Origin: DASUPK01 sp963728875
GTDB taxonomy: Bacteria; Actinomycetota; Thermoleophilia; Solirubrobacterales; 70-9
Direction: 5' to 3'
Length of the DNA stretch: 64,000 nucleotides
Assembly (NCBI GenBank): GCA_963728875.1
Contig: CAVSLJ010000003.1
Location: 434,001-498,000 of the forward strand
Shown: piece after piece, positions 24,149 to 33,152 of the stretch
How positions within the stretch are numbered: position 1 is the first letter of the stretch
How the letters are laid out: every line of letters starts with the position of its first letter
Made by a program: the position numbers and the translations under genes
Notes under the pieces: model-generated
The model's database searches: none
Told to the model about the DNA's origin: nothing
Seen by the model: the letters and a program-made list of their open reading frames with translations, nothing else

Positions 24149-24487
24149 ATGACCCCGGTACTCACCCCCACGCTGCTGGACCCAGTCGCCGAGACCCTCG
24201 AGCTCTCCGAGACCGAGCTGGGCCGCCTGTTCGGGGTCAGCCGGCAGGCGGTGGGCCAGTGGCGAGAGCGCGGTGTCCCCTCGAACCGGATGGCGAAGCT
24301 CGCGACGGTGGCGGCGATCTGCGACCTGCTGCGCCACCAGCTCAAGCCCGAGCGGATTCCCGGGATCGCCCGCCGGCCCGCCGGCGCCTACGGCGGGCTC
24401 TCGATGCTCGAGATGATCGAGCGTGATCGCCAGGACGAGCTGCAGGCGAAGATCCGGCGCTCGTTCGACTGGGGCTCCACGGCGTAG
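24149..24487 (+). CDS. Xre-type antitoxin of a RES toxin-antitoxin pair
   Basis: 112 residues. A helix-turn-helix is visible as LELSETELGRLFGVSRQAVGQWRERGVP (about 12-40), then a helical region LATVAAICDLLRHQLKPERIPGIARRPAGAYGG and SMLEMIERDRQDELQAKIRRSFDWGST, the C-terminal part expected to bind and occlude a RES toxin. Its TAG stop abuts the ATG of the RES gene, the usual antitoxin-first order with coupled translation. Expected to autoregulate the operon. Start chosen from the -10 box at 24136. Confidence 0.82.
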   Translation: MTPVLTPTLLDPVAETLELSETELGRLFGVSRQAVGQWRERGVPSNRMAKLATVAAICDLLRHQLKPERIPGIARRPAGAYGGLSMLEMIERDRQDELQAKIRRSFDWGSTA

Positions 24488-25003
24488 ATGCGAACCATTG
24501 GGCGGGGCGGTCCCTACCTCCGGGTCGCCGACCCGGACTGGGACGACCCGCTCGACGGTCGCTACGCCGCGGAACGCGGAGGCCGCTGGAACCCACCCGA
24601 GTCGTTCCCGGTCGTCTATCTCTGCCGGACGGTGGCAGTGGCCCGGGCCAACGTCTACCGGCGGCTCGAGCGACAGCCCTACGGGCCCGAGGACCTGCGT
24701 CCCGGAGCCGGCCCGATCCTGGTCCGGGCGATCGTGCCGGAGGACCGCTACCTGAACGTCGTCACGGACGCGGGCTGCAGGGACGCGGGCCTCCCCGAGA
24801 CGTACCCGCGGGACGGACGGCGCAGGATCATCCCCCACAGCCGCTGCCAGCCGATCGGCCTGCGGGCGAGAGAGTCGGGGCTGCCGGGCGTGGCCGCCCG
24901 GAGCGCGGTCGGCGATGGTGAGGAGCTCGCGTACTTCGGGAGGCGCCGGTTGCGGCGCGGAGCCATCCGCTCATTCGAGGACTGGTTCTGGGGCTCCACA
25001 TGA
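24488..25003 (+). CDS. RES-domain toxin (NAD+-degrading family)
   Basis: 171-residue RES domain protein; characterised members (MbcT, ParT, Res) break down NAD+ or ADP-ribosylate targets. Seen are GRYAAERGGRWNPPESFPVVYLC (the R-x-GRWN core at 25-46) and a C-terminal Ser region RRIIPHSRCQPIGLRA. At the position where MbcT-type toxins have the catalytic Glu (A-L-x-E-V), this protein reads ARANV (N55), so activity may be altered or it belongs to a different RES subgroup. It directly follows the Xre gene with no gap. Confidence 0.82.
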   Translation: MRTIGRGGPYLRVADPDWDDPLDGRYAAERGGRWNPPESFPVVYLCRTVAVARANVYRRLERQPYGPEDLRPGAGPILVRAIVPEDRYLNVVTDAGCRDAGLPETYPRDGRRRIIPHSRCQPIGLRARESGLPGVAARSAVGDGEELAYFGRRRLRRGAIRSFEDWFWGST

Positions 25004-25057
25004 GCCGCCTCCTTCGCTTCGCGTCCGGGGCGCCAGCGCTTCGCTAACAATGCGGCA

Positions 25058-27523
25058 GTGAGCGACCAGCGCCATCCCGGGGGTCTGTCCAGCCAGGAGG
25101 CTGCGAAGCGACTGCGCCAACTCGGGCCGCTGGAGGATCGGACGAGCCGCTCGGTCGCGAGCATCGTCGCGGGCAACGTCTTCACCCTCTTCAACCTGAT
25201 CATCGGAGTCTTCTTCGTGATCATGCTGGCGCTCGGGCTGTTCGCCGACGCGCTCTTCGGCTTCATCGCCGTGATCAACAGCTACATCGGGATCCGGCAG
25301 GAGCTGAAGGCCAAGGAGACGCTCGAGAGCCTCGCGCTGCTGGTGGCGCCGAAGGCCAGGGTGGTCCGCGACGGCGAGCTGGTCGAGCTGCGGGCTGAGG
25401 AGATCGTTCCCGGCGATTGGGTCCGGGTCGAGCCCGGCGACCAGTTGGTCGCGGATGGCGAGGTGACCGAGAGTCGCGGCCTGACGGTGGACGAGTCGGT
25501 GCTCACCGGAGAGGCCGACGGCGTCCGCAAGCGGGTCGGGCAGCGGGCGCTCTCCGGTGCGTTCTGCATCAACGGATCGGGCTACTACGTGGTCGATGCG
25601 GTGCGGGAGGACAGCTACGCCGAGCAGGTCGCCGGCGAGGCTCGGACCTTCCGCCATCCCCCGTCCCCCCTTCAGGACGAGGTCAACCTCGTGCTGAAGG
25701 CGAGCACCTGGGTGATGATCCCTCTCGCCATCGTCCTGATCTTCGCGCTGCAGGCCCGGAGCACTCCACTTCACGAGGCGGCCCAGACGGCGACGGCCGG
25801 GCTCATCACCCTGATCCCCGAAGGGCTCGTGCTGCTGATGAGCGTCACCCTCGCGGTCGCCGCCGTCCGGCTCGCCCGGCTGGACACATTGGTGCAGCAG
25901 ATGAGCGCGACCGAGGCGCTGGCGGCGGTCGACACGATCTGCGTCGACAAGACCGGGACGCTGACCAGCGGCGAGCTCGAGCTCGTCTCGGTCGACGTCT
26001 CCGATCCATCCGAGGCGAGCCGGGCCCAGCAGGCGCTGGCCCGGTTCGCCGCCAGCTCCGGCGAGCGCAACCGGACGCTCGAGGCGATCGCCGAGAACTA
26101 CCCGGCGAGCGGAGAGCGGGTCAGGGCCGAGGTGCCGTTCTCCTCGGAGTGGAAGTGGAGCGGCCTCAGCTTCGGGCGGGGCGAGACGTTCGTGCTCGGG
26201 GCACCCGACGTGCTGATGGCCCGCGGTTCGCTGGCGCTGCCGGTGCCGCTGCAGCGCAGCCTCGAGGAGAACACCAGGGCGGGACGGCGGGTCGTCGCCT
26301 TCGGACGCGCGTCCGGCGGGCTGCCGGACAACCCCTACTCCGACCCGCCACCCGCGGTCACCCCGCTCGCCCTCATCGTTCTGGAGGAGACCCTGCGCCC
26401 GGACGCTCGCGAGACGATCCGCTACATGCGCGAACGCGAGATGGACCTCAAGCTGATCTCCGGCGACGCTCCCCAGACGGTGACGGCGGTCGCCTCGGCG
26501 GTGGGCATCCCGGCCGGAGTCGGTGTCGTCACGGGCGACGACCTGCCCGAGGACCACGCCTCCCTCGCGCGCGTCGCGGAGGAGAACACGATCTTCTGCC
26601 GCATCCGGCCCGAGCAGAAGAAGGCCCTCGTCTCGGCGCTGGCGGAACAGGGGCGCTTCGTCGCGATGATCGGCGACGGGGTCAACGACGTCCCGGCCCT
26701 GAAGCGCGCCAGGATGGCCGTGGCAATGGGCTCGGGAAGCCAGATCACGAAGGGGATCGCGGACATCGTGCTGCTCAAGGACCAGTTCTCCCGGCTGCCG
26801 CGAGCGATCACGGAGGGGCGCCGGATCGCGCGCAACATCCATCGCCTCGGGCGCCTCTACGTGACGAAGTCGGTGTACGCCGCGGCGCTGATCCTGCTGG
26901 TGGCAGTGCCCGGCTGGGCCTTCCCGTTCCTGCCCCGGCAGCTGACCGTGGCCGCGTTCGTGACGATCGGGATCCCGTCCTTCGTGCTGGCCCTGGCGCC
27001 CAGCGACGGGCCCTTATATAGGGGGCGCCTGCTGCGGGCCCTGGCCGCCTTCGCGGTCCCCGCCGGGCTGGCGATCGCCGCGGCGTCGCTGGCGAGCTTC
27101 TTCCTGGTCGACACCGTCTTCGGCGGCTCGCTGGAGGCCGGGCGCACCGCCGCGACCACGACGCTGGTGGTGCTCGGGCTCTGCTTCATCCTGCTGCTCG
27201 AGCGCGGGCCGGGCCGAGAGCACATCGCCATCCAGAGCTACATGCTGGCGCTGGTGGCAGCCCTCGGAGCCCTGTACGCGCTGATCCTCGCCGTCCAGCC
27301 CGTCCGTGACTTCTTCGACCTGACCCGGATGGGCGGCGGCCAGCTCTTCATCGCGCTGCTCTCCGCCGCGGCCGGGTTGGTGCTGGCGAGCGTCGTCTGG
27401 CGCATCCCGGCGATCGAGAACCTGGAGGACAGGCCGCCGCCCCCCGATGAGGCGCCCACTGGACCCGTCACCGAGTCACTCACGGTGCCGCCCACCCCCA
27501 CCCCGGCTTCGGGACGGTCCTGA
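25058..27523 (+). CDS. P-type cation ATPase, CtpE-like (probable calcium transporter)
   Basis: 821-residue P-type ATPase. Phosphorylation motif CVDKTGTLT with D297, actuator motif LTGEAD (149-154, GEAD in place of TGES), transmembrane ion-site motif TLIPEGLV (251-258), hinge IGDGVNDVPALKRARMAVAM, and a KGIADIVLLKDQF block. The IPEGL motif and lack of a heavy-metal domain match the mycobacterial CtpE group, which imports Ca2+; ion specificity is inference. Eight to ten membrane helices, four of them in the C-terminal part. GTG 25058 start. Its TGA stop overlaps the ATG of pyk (TGATG). Confidence 0.9.
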   Translation: MSDQRHPGGLSSQEAAKRLRQLGPLEDRTSRSVASIVAGNVFTLFNLIIGVFFVIMLALGLFADALFGFIAVINSYIGIRQELKAKETLESLALLVAPKARVVRDGELVELRAEEIVPGDWVRVEPGDQLVADGEVTESRGLTVDESVLTGEADGVRKRVGQRALSGAFCINGSGYYVVDAVREDSYAEQVAGEARTFRHPPSPLQDEVNLVLKASTWVMIPLAIVLIFALQARSTPLHEAAQTATAGLITLIPEGLVLLMSVTLAVAAVRLARLDTLVQQMSATEALAAVDTICVDKTGTLTSGELELVSVDVSDPSEASRAQQALARFAASSGERNRTLEAIAENYPASGERVRAEVPFSSEWKWSGLSFGRGETFVLGAPDVLMARGSLALPVPLQRSLEENTRAGRRVVAFGRASGGLPDNPYSDPPPAVTPLALIVLEETLRPDARETIRYMREREMDLKLISGDAPQTVTAVASAVGIPAGVGVVTGDDLPEDHASLARVAEENTIFCRIRPEQKKALVSALAEQGRFVAMIGDGVNDVPALKRARMAVAMGSGSQITKGIADIVLLKDQFSRLPRAITEGRRIARNIHRLGRLYVTKSVYAAALILLVAVPGWAFPFLPRQLTVAAFVTIGIPSFVLALAPSDGPLYRGRLLRALAAFAVPAGLAIAAASLASFFLVDTVFGGSLEAGRTAATTTLVVLGLCFILLLERGPGREHIAIQSYMLALVAALGALYALILAVQPVRDFFDLTRMGGGQLFIALLSAAAGLVLASVVWRIPAIENLEDRPPPPDEAPTGPVTESLTVPPTPTPASGRS

Positions 27524-28970
27524 TGCCGTCCTCCGGACAGGGCAGCGGCGCGGCGAACGAAGATCGTCGCCACCGTCGGGACCCGCGAGCAGCTCGCCCG
27601 AGGTGCTGCGCGAACTCTTCGGTGCCGGCGTCGACGTCTTCCGGCTCAACTTCGCCCACGGGACCCCCGAGGAGCAGGCCGAGAACGTTCGCCGGATCCG
27701 CGCGATCAGCGATGAGGTCGGCCGCGAGGTGGGGATCATGGGAGACCTGCCCGGCCCGAAGCTCCGGCTGGGCGACCTGGAGGGCGACGTGGCCGTTCTC
27801 CACTCAGACTCGAAGGTGGTCTTGCGAGGCGAGACGAACGGGACGCCGGGGAATCCCGAGCTCCTCACGGTCCAATGGGACGACTTCGCGAAGGCGGTTC
27901 ACGAGGGCGACCCTGTCTTCCTCGCCGATGGCCGGGTTCGACTGCGCGTCGTCTCGGTGGAGGGCGGTGACGTCACCTGCGAGGTCGAGGCCGGCGGCGC
28001 GGTCAGCTCCCACCAGGGCGTGAACCTCCCCAGCGCCGACCACGACCTGCCCGAGACCGGCGCCTCCGATGAGCCCTGGATCGACTTCGCCTGTGAGAAC
28101 GGGATCGATCTGCTCGCGGTCTCGTTCGTGCGGCGGCCCTCCGACCTCGAGAAGGTCGAGGCCCGGATGCAGGAGCGCGAGGCCGATATCCCGCTGATCG
28201 CAAAGATCGAGAAGCCGCAGGCCGCCGAGCGAGCCGAGGAGATCATCGAGGCCGCCGGCAGCGGGATCATGGTCGCGCGTGGCGACCTCGGCGTGGAGCT
28301 GCCGATCGAGGAGGTCCCGGGGGCGCAGAAGAGGCTGATCGCTCTTGCCGGGCGGGCATCGAAGCCGGCGATCACGGCGACCCAGATGCTGGCGACGATG
28401 GTCCGCGCTTCGCGGCCGACGCGCGCCGAGGTGACCGACGTGGCCAACGCGATCTACGACGGCACCGACGCGGTGATGCTCTCCGAGGAGACCGCAATCG
28501 GGGACCATCCGGTCGAGGCGGTCCGGGTGATGGACCGGATCGCGCGAGTCACCGAGCCCCGGCTGCGATACGGGGAGCTGGTCTTCACGCGGGTCGAGGA
28601 GCATGAGCACGACATCGCCGAGACCGTCGCGCAAGTGGCCGTGGCCGCCTGCTACCGCCTCGGCCTGAAGGCGATCATCTGCCCGACCTCATCCGGCCGC
28701 ACCGCCCGCCTGATCAGCGCCCACCGCCCCCGCGTCCCCGTGCTCGCTGTCTCCCAGCGGCTGGAGACGGTTCGCCGGATGAATCTCCTCTTCGGGATCA
28801 GCTCGGTCCAGGCTGAGGATTGGACCAGCATCCGCAAGCTGCTCGACGACTGCGCGACGCTCGCCCGCGATCAGGGGATCGCCGAGTCCGGCGACCTGGT
28901 TGCGATCACCGCGGGGCTACCGGCGCAGGGCGTCGGCACCAACCTTTTTGAAATTCACCGAGTTCCGTAG
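27523..28970 (+). CDS. pyk: Pyruvate kinase, two apparent frameshifts at the 5' end
   Basis: Converts phosphoenolpyruvate and ADP to pyruvate and ATP. Seen are VLRELFGAGVDVFRLNFAHG, IMGDLPGPKLRLG, DLLAVSFVRRPSDL, ADIPLIAKIEKPQA, IMVARGDLGVELPIEEVP, KPAITATQMLATMV and GTDAVMLSEETAIGDHPVEA, about 470 residues in total. The canonical opening R-R-T-K-I-V-A-T-V-G is present at 27551-27580 but one frame away from PASSSPEVLREL, consistent with one extra base in GGGACCC at about 27579-27585. The only good start, ATG 27523 (overlapping the ATPase stop), is a further frame away. Two single-base indels explain everything. Confidence 0.9.
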
Positions 28971-28976
28971 GCCGCG

Positions 28977-29366
28977 TCAGCCCACGGCATCTCGCGCCTG
29001 GGCCGTGTCGCCGAAGAACTCGGCGTCCGTGAGCTTGCCGTCGCTGACCTTGTACAGCCAGACCGAGCGGCCGCCGAGCTCATTGCCCGACTTCGTCGTG
29101 CCCGTGCCCTCGACGACCACGACGACGGTTTCGCCGTCGTCGGCCTCGAGGAAGGCGGTGGGCTTCGGGTCGACGGACTCGAAGTTCGACAGGAACTTCT
29201 GGATCATCTCCTTGAACCCGTCGGGGCCCTTGTAGGTACCGCCCCAGGGCAGGGTCTCCGGAATCCTGATCTCCGCGCTCTCGTCGGTCGTCGAGACAGC
29301 CCCGTCCAAGTCGCCCTTGGCGAAGTCACCCCAACGCTCCTTTACGGCGTCTGCGTTCTCACCCAT
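28977..29366 (-). CDS. SnoaL-like/NTF2-fold protein
   Basis: 129 residues: MGENADAVKERWGDFAKGDLDGAVSTTDES, then ETLPWGGTYKGPDGFKEMIQKF and TVVVVVEGTGTTKSGNELGG, a typical SnoaL-like ketosteroid isomerase fold. Function unknown. The start is ATG 29366, with GAGGAGATTGAG directly upstream; the longer frame to 29432 has no support. Convergent with pyk (6-bp gap) and divergent from the DUF421 gene. Confidence 0.75.
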   Translation of the reverse strand: MGENADAVKERWGDFAKGDLDGAVSTTDESAEIRIPETLPWGGTYKGPDGFKEMIQKFLSNFESVDPKPTAFLEADDGETVVVVVEGTGTTKSGNELGGRSVWLYKVSDGKLTDAEFFGDTAQARDAVG

Positions 29367-29476
29367 CTCAATCTCCTCTCTGCTGCAGTGCTTCTGAACA
29401 GCGAGGCTACGCCCTCCCGGTGGGGCGCGCAAGGGCAGGAGCAGCGCCTAAAGGGGCGAACTCCGGGCAGAGGGCC

Positions 29477-30010
29477 ATGCCACTCGCCTCGCTCGACCAC
29501 GGCATCTTCAACCTGCACCTGGGGATCGACGAGAAGATCCTGCGGTCGGTCCTTGTCTTCATCTTCCTGGTGGTGGCGCTGAGGCTTGGGGGCAAGAGGG
29601 AGCTCGCCCAGATCAACGTCCTGGATCTCGCCGTGCTCCTGCTGGCGTCGAACGCACTGCAGAACGCGCTGATCGGAGACGACAGCTCCGTAACCGGCGG
29701 CGTGATCGGTGCGGCAACCCTGTTCCTTGCGAACTACCTGTTCGTGCGGCTCACGTTCCACAACGCCCGCGCCCGGCGCATCTTCGAGGGCAAGCCCCGG
29801 GTCCTGCTGAGAAACGGAAGGCTCGACCGCAAGGCGATGCGCAAGGAGGTCATCACGGAGGTTGAGCTCGAGGATGAGCTCCTCGCCCGCAACATGACGG
29901 ACTTCGAGCAGGTCGGGCTGATCGTGCTAGAGACGAGCGGCAAGCTGGTCTTCCTGACCAGGGAGCAGGCCAAGCGCCTCAGGCCGGAAATGGTCGAGCA
30001 GCCGGGCTAG
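29477..30010 (+). CDS. DUF421 (YetF-like) membrane protein
   Basis: 177 residues. Three N-terminal membrane helices (VLVFIFLVVALRLGGKRELAQ, LDLAVLLLASNALQNALIG, GGVIGAATLFLANYLFVRLTF) followed by a cytoplasmic YetF C-terminal domain with GKPRVLLRNGRLDRKAMRKE and FEQVGLIVLETSGKLVFL. The family is widespread with poorly known function, linked in Bacillus to spore or stress phenotypes. ATG 29477 begins the family homology; longer frame upstream overlaps the promoter region. 4-bp convergent overlap with the next gene. Confidence 0.83.
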   Translation: MPLASLDHGIFNLHLGIDEKILRSVLVFIFLVVALRLGGKRELAQINVLDLAVLLLASNALQNALIGDDSSVTGGVIGAATLFLANYLFVRLTFHNARARRIFEGKPRVLLRNGRLDRKAMRKEVITEVELEDELLARNMTDFEQVGLIVLETSGKLVFLTREQAKRLRPEMVEQPG

Positions 30011-30579
30011 TAGCGAATCGAGCCCTGCCAGTGCCCCCTGTACTGCGTGGCCTCGGGGTGGAAGGCTTCGAAGCCGATGATCTGGAAGCTGCCCTTGGCG
30101 CCCCTGAACGTGCCTTTGCCGCCGGTGATCGAGCCGGTTATGGGACCCGTTGGGTCGCCGTTCGAGTCGATCGAGTAGTCATAGAACCCCCTGAACGACG
30201 CGCCATCGCTGTAGAAGACAGCCTTGAAGGTGACGTGGAAGCTGCCGCTGAAGTCCGTCCTGGGGCTGCCGGTGCTGGGTTGGTTGTACGTCAAGAGAGA
30301 ATCCTCGTCCAGGTGCGCCTTCAGGTTCCCGAACGGCCTGCCCACGAGCTTGGCGTCATCGGAGAACTCCACGGTCTTGTCGGTCGGCTCGTCGATCACG
30401 CTCACAGGGGCGGTCTTGTAGTCCGCGCTGAGTGCGTGGTTCTTCTTCTTGCCCTTCGCCTTGATCGCGGGATGACCCGACGGGTGGGAACTCGCGTACG
30501 CGACGCCCATGCCCCCTACCGACAAGGCGATCACGACAGCGGCGATCGGCGCAACGTGCCTCTTGGCTGCTTCCAGCAT
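30007..30579 (-). CDS. Exported hypothetical protein
   Basis: 190 residues with an N-terminal signal/anchor helix (PIAAVVIALSVGGMGVAYA), a basic low-complexity linker AIKAKGKKKNHALS, and a beta-rich domain with SFHVTFKAVFYSDGASFRGFYDYSID and GPITGSITGGKGTFRGAKGSF. The last pattern (G-S-I-T-G-G-x-G-x-F-x-G-A-x-G) is reminiscent of allene-oxide-cyclase-like or dirigent-type beta-barrels, which is only a hint. ATG 30579 is preceded by GGAGAAGGAG; frames starting further upstream are unlikely. Confidence 0.6.
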   Translation of the reverse strand: MLEAAKRHVAPIAAVVIALSVGGMGVAYASSHPSGHPAIKAKGKKKNHALSADYKTAPVSVIDEPTDKTVEFSDDAKLVGRPFGNLKAHLDEDSLLTYNQPSTGSPRTDFSGSFHVTFKAVFYSDGASFRGFYDYSIDSNGDPTGPITGSITGGKGTFRGAKGSFQIIGFEAFHPEATQYRGHWQGSIRY

Positions 30580-30664
30580 TGCCGCAACTCCTTCTCCCCC
30601 AGCAGAGCCATCCATTGGCCCTCAGTCGACGCTACCACGATGGGCCCTTCTTCAGGCGAAGCCG

Positions 30665-31126
30665 TCAATCCCCGGGCGGGTAGTCGCCCGGCGCCGGCCG
30701 CTCGGCGCGCGGGTCGCGGCCGGGCAGCACGAACTGGGTGACGATCAGATTGGCGACGGCTTTCTCGCCCTTGCGGATCCTCGCCTCGATCACGGCGGTG
30801 CTGCGGCCAACGTGGAGCGGGCGCGCCTCGCAGATCAGCTCGTCGCCGAGGGCGCCGGTCGCGAAGACGTTGAGCTTCAGCTCGATCGTCGTGAAGTCGT
30901 GGTTCGACGGCAGGGCGCGGAAGGTGGCCCAGGCCGCGACCGAGTCGCCGAAGGCCGTCCACACGCCACCGTGAACGAAGCCGCCGGGATGGAGATGGCG
31001 CTTGTCCACGACCATCCTGCCCGTCGCGACCTCGTCCGTGACCTCGACCGGCTCGATCGCCATGTCGCCGGGGAAGGTCCCGGGCAGCCAGGCCTTGATG
31101 TTCTCGGCGGTGATCTCGGGGTTCAC
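30665..31126 (-). CDS. PaaI-family hotdog thioesterase
   Basis: 153-residue hotdog-fold acyl-CoA thioesterase. The catalytic region reads HLHPGGFVHGGVWTAFGDSVAAW (about 43-65), where the HGG and the D on the central helix are the PaaI/4HBT active-site elements, followed by TTIELKLNVFATG. Probably hydrolyses aryl- or medium-chain acyl-CoA. GTG 31126 start. It lies 12 bp downstream of a crotonase-family gene in the same direction, suggesting a joint role in acyl-CoA catabolism. Confidence 0.87.
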   Translation of the reverse strand: MNPEITAENIKAWLPGTFPGDMAIEPVEVTDEVATGRMVVDKRHLHPGGFVHGGVWTAFGDSVAAWATFRALPSNHDFTTIELKLNVFATGALGDELICEARPLHVGRSTAVIEARIRKGEKAVANLIVTQFVLPGRDPRAERPAPGDYPPGD

Positions 31127-31138
31127 GGGCGGGACAGG

Positions 31139-32053
31139 CTATTGCAGCCCGTAATCGCCGAAGGGCTCGTCCCGCTCGCGCACCGCCTCCTTGAATCCCT
31201 TCTCGGCGGCTAGCCGCTGCCAGTCGAAGCCCTCCGGGGTGTGCCGCGCGATGCCGTCGAAGAAGACACCCAGCGCCTGGGTCGCCTGGAGGCCCTGGGC
31301 GTAGAGGGCCTGGTTGACGAGCAGCTTGTGCATGACGAGCTGGTTGATCGGGATGCGCGCCACCCGCTCCAGCAGCCCCTCGAAGCGCTCGTCGAGTTCC
31401 GCAGCCGGGGCGACCTCCGATGCCAGTCCCCAATCCGCCGCGGTCGTGCCGTCGATCGAGTCGCCGGTGAGCAGCAGGCGCTTGGCGCGGGCGGGCCCGA
31501 CGCGGTAGGCCCAGAGGGCGCTGGTCGGGACGCCCCAGACCCGGGCCGGCGGGTAGCCGATCTTCGCCCTGTCCTCGACGACCAGCAGGTCCGAGCAGAG
31601 CGCCATGTCGGTGCCGCCGGCAACGCAGTAGCCGTGCACCTTGCAAATCGTGGGCTTCTCGGAGTGGAAGAGGCTCATGAAGCCGCGCAGGTTGCGGCTC
31701 ATCATCTGGTAGTCGGTGACCGGGTCCCAGGTGCCATCTGGGTCGTGGTTGCGCGCCTGGACCATCGGATCGAGAGGGGATCCCGCCGGCGCCTCCGGGT
31801 TGGCGACTCCCTCCATGTCGTGCTCGGCACTCGCGACCAGGTCGTAGCCGCCGCAGAACCCGGAGCCGTTGCCCGCCAGCGCGATCACGTGGACCTCGGG
31901 GTCGAGGTTCGCCCGCTCGACGCAGGCGGCCAGCTCGCGCGGCATCTCGAGGGTGATCCCGTTGCCGCGCTCCGGCCGGTTCAAGGTGATCCGGGCGATT
32001 CGCCCGGTCACGTCGTAGGTGAGCGTCTCGAGCGTTTCGATCCGTGGATTCAA
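31139..32053 (-). CDS. Enoyl-CoA hydratase/isomerase (crotonase) family protein
   Basis: 304 residues, longer than the usual 260. Crotonase motifs: GRIARITLNRPERGNGITLEM, then IALAGNGSGFCGGYDLVAS (oxyanion hole, about 55-73), and the second half KVHGYCVAGGTDMALCSDLLV. Two Glu positions used by hydratases are not both obvious, so isomerase, hydrolase or hydratase activity cannot be told apart. An insert around residues 75-105 (ANPEAPAGSPLDPMVQARNH) explains the extra length. Forms an operon with the thioesterase downstream. Confidence 0.85.
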   Translation of the reverse strand: MNPRIETLETLTYDVTGRIARITLNRPERGNGITLEMPRELAACVERANLDPEVHVIALAGNGSGFCGGYDLVASAEHDMEGVANPEAPAGSPLDPMVQARNHDPDGTWDPVTDYQMMSRNLRGFMSLFHSEKPTICKVHGYCVAGGTDMALCSDLLVVEDRAKIGYPPARVWGVPTSALWAYRVGPARAKRLLLTGDSIDGTTAADWGLASEVAPAAELDERFEGLLERVARIPINQLVMHKLLVNQALYAQGLQATQALGVFFDGIARHTPEGFDWQRLAAEKGFKEAVRERDEPFGDYGLQ

Positions 32054-32090
32054 TCAGCGCCGATGATTCGGGCCCGGATTCCCGGTCGAA

Positions 32091-33113
32091 ATGGAGAAGA
32101 TGTCCACGGTGGCGAAGTCGAACTACACGACGCTCGAGGTCGCGGGGCGCGAGGTGCGCCTCTCGAACCCGGACAAGGTCTTCTTCCCCAAGCCGAAGTT
32201 CACGAAGCTCGACCTGGTCGAGTACTACATCGCCGTCGAGGAGGCGGCCGTCAACCAGCTGCGCGAACGCCCCGGGACGATGAAGCGCTTCGTTGACGGC
32301 GTGAGCGGCGAGTTCTTCTTCCAGAAGCGCGTGCCGAAGGGCGCGCCCGACTGGCTGCAGACGGCGACGTTCACCTTCCCGAGCGGGCGGACCGCCACGG
32401 AGCTGGTGGCGAACGACGGTGCACACCTCGCCTGGGCGGTCAACCTCGGGGTGGTCGACTTCAACCCGCATCCCGTCCGTCGCAGCGACCTCGACAACCC
32501 GGACGAGCTCCGGGTCGACCTCGATCCGCAGCCCGGCGTCCGCTGGAACACCGTCCGCAAGGTCGCGATGTGCGTCAACGAGGTGCTCACCGAGCACGGG
32601 CTGGTCGGCTATCCGAAGACCTCGGGATCGCGCGGGATCCACGTCAACGTGCGGATCGAGCCGCGCTGGGACTACGTCGATGTACGTCGCGCGGCGCTGG
32701 CGCTCGCCCGCGAGGTGGAGCGGCGCGTCCCGAGGAACGCCACCAGCAAGTGGTGGAAGGAGGAGCGCCACGGCGTGTTCGTCGACTACAACCAGAACGC
32801 GCGGGACAGGACGATCGCGTCCGGCTACTCGGTCCGGCCGGTGCCGGATGCGCGGGTCTGCTGCCCGCTCGAGTGGAGCGAGGTGCCCGACGCCGAGCCC
32901 GCCGAGCTGCGGCTCGACACCGTGCCGGCTCGGGTCGCGAAGCAGGGCGACCCCGCCGCCGACATCGACGAGCACGCCGGCTCGCTCGACGAGCTGCTCG
33001 ACCTGGCGCGGCGGGACGAGGAGGGCGGCCTCGGCGACGCCCCGTGGCCGCCGCACTTCGCGAAGCAGCGCGGCGAGCCCAAGCGGGTGCAGCCGAGCCG
33101 CGCCAAGAAGTAG
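32091..33113 (+). CDS. ligD: LigD-type NHEJ DNA polymerase domain protein
   Basis: 340-residue stand-alone LigD polymerase (archaeo-eukaryotic primase family), which fills and edits ends during non-homologous end joining. Seen are LSNPDKVFFPKPKFTKLDLVEYY, PKGAPDWLQT, LRVDLDPQPGVRW with the catalytic DLD pair, SGSRGIHVNVRI and the HG-containing KEERHGVFVDYNQNARDRT, then VCCPLEWSEV. Some actinobacteria carry polymerase and ligase as separate proteins, as here. ATG 32091, with ATG 32100 as alternative. No Ku gene is in the window. A ligase-domain gene lies 0.8 kb downstream on the opposite strand. Confidence 0.92.
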   Translation: MEKMSTVAKSNYTTLEVAGREVRLSNPDKVFFPKPKFTKLDLVEYYIAVEEAAVNQLRERPGTMKRFVDGVSGEFFFQKRVPKGAPDWLQTATFTFPSGRTATELVANDGAHLAWAVNLGVVDFNPHPVRRSDLDNPDELRVDLDPQPGVRWNTVRKVAMCVNEVLTEHGLVGYPKTSGSRGIHVNVRIEPRWDYVDVRRAALALAREVERRVPRNATSKWWKEERHGVFVDYNQNARDRTIASGYSVRPVPDARVCCPLEWSEVPDAEPAELRLDTVPARVAKQGDPAADIDEHAGSLDELLDLARRDEEGGLGDAPWPPHFAKQRGEPKRVQPSRAKK

Positions 33114-33152
33114 GTCTAATGCCCGCGGCTGGGGGGGCCGATGGGTTGACGC

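Noticed and set aside
24971..26842. 623-residue minus-strand ORF opposite the P-type ATPase
   Set aside because: Antisense shadow of a gene with a full set of P-type ATPase motifs.
27447..28970. Pyruvate kinase start at 27447 inside the P-type ATPase gene
   Set aside because: The first 50 residues are out-of-frame ATPase sequence; the real N-terminus R-R-T-K-I-V-A-T-V-G is visible in another frame at 27551-27580.
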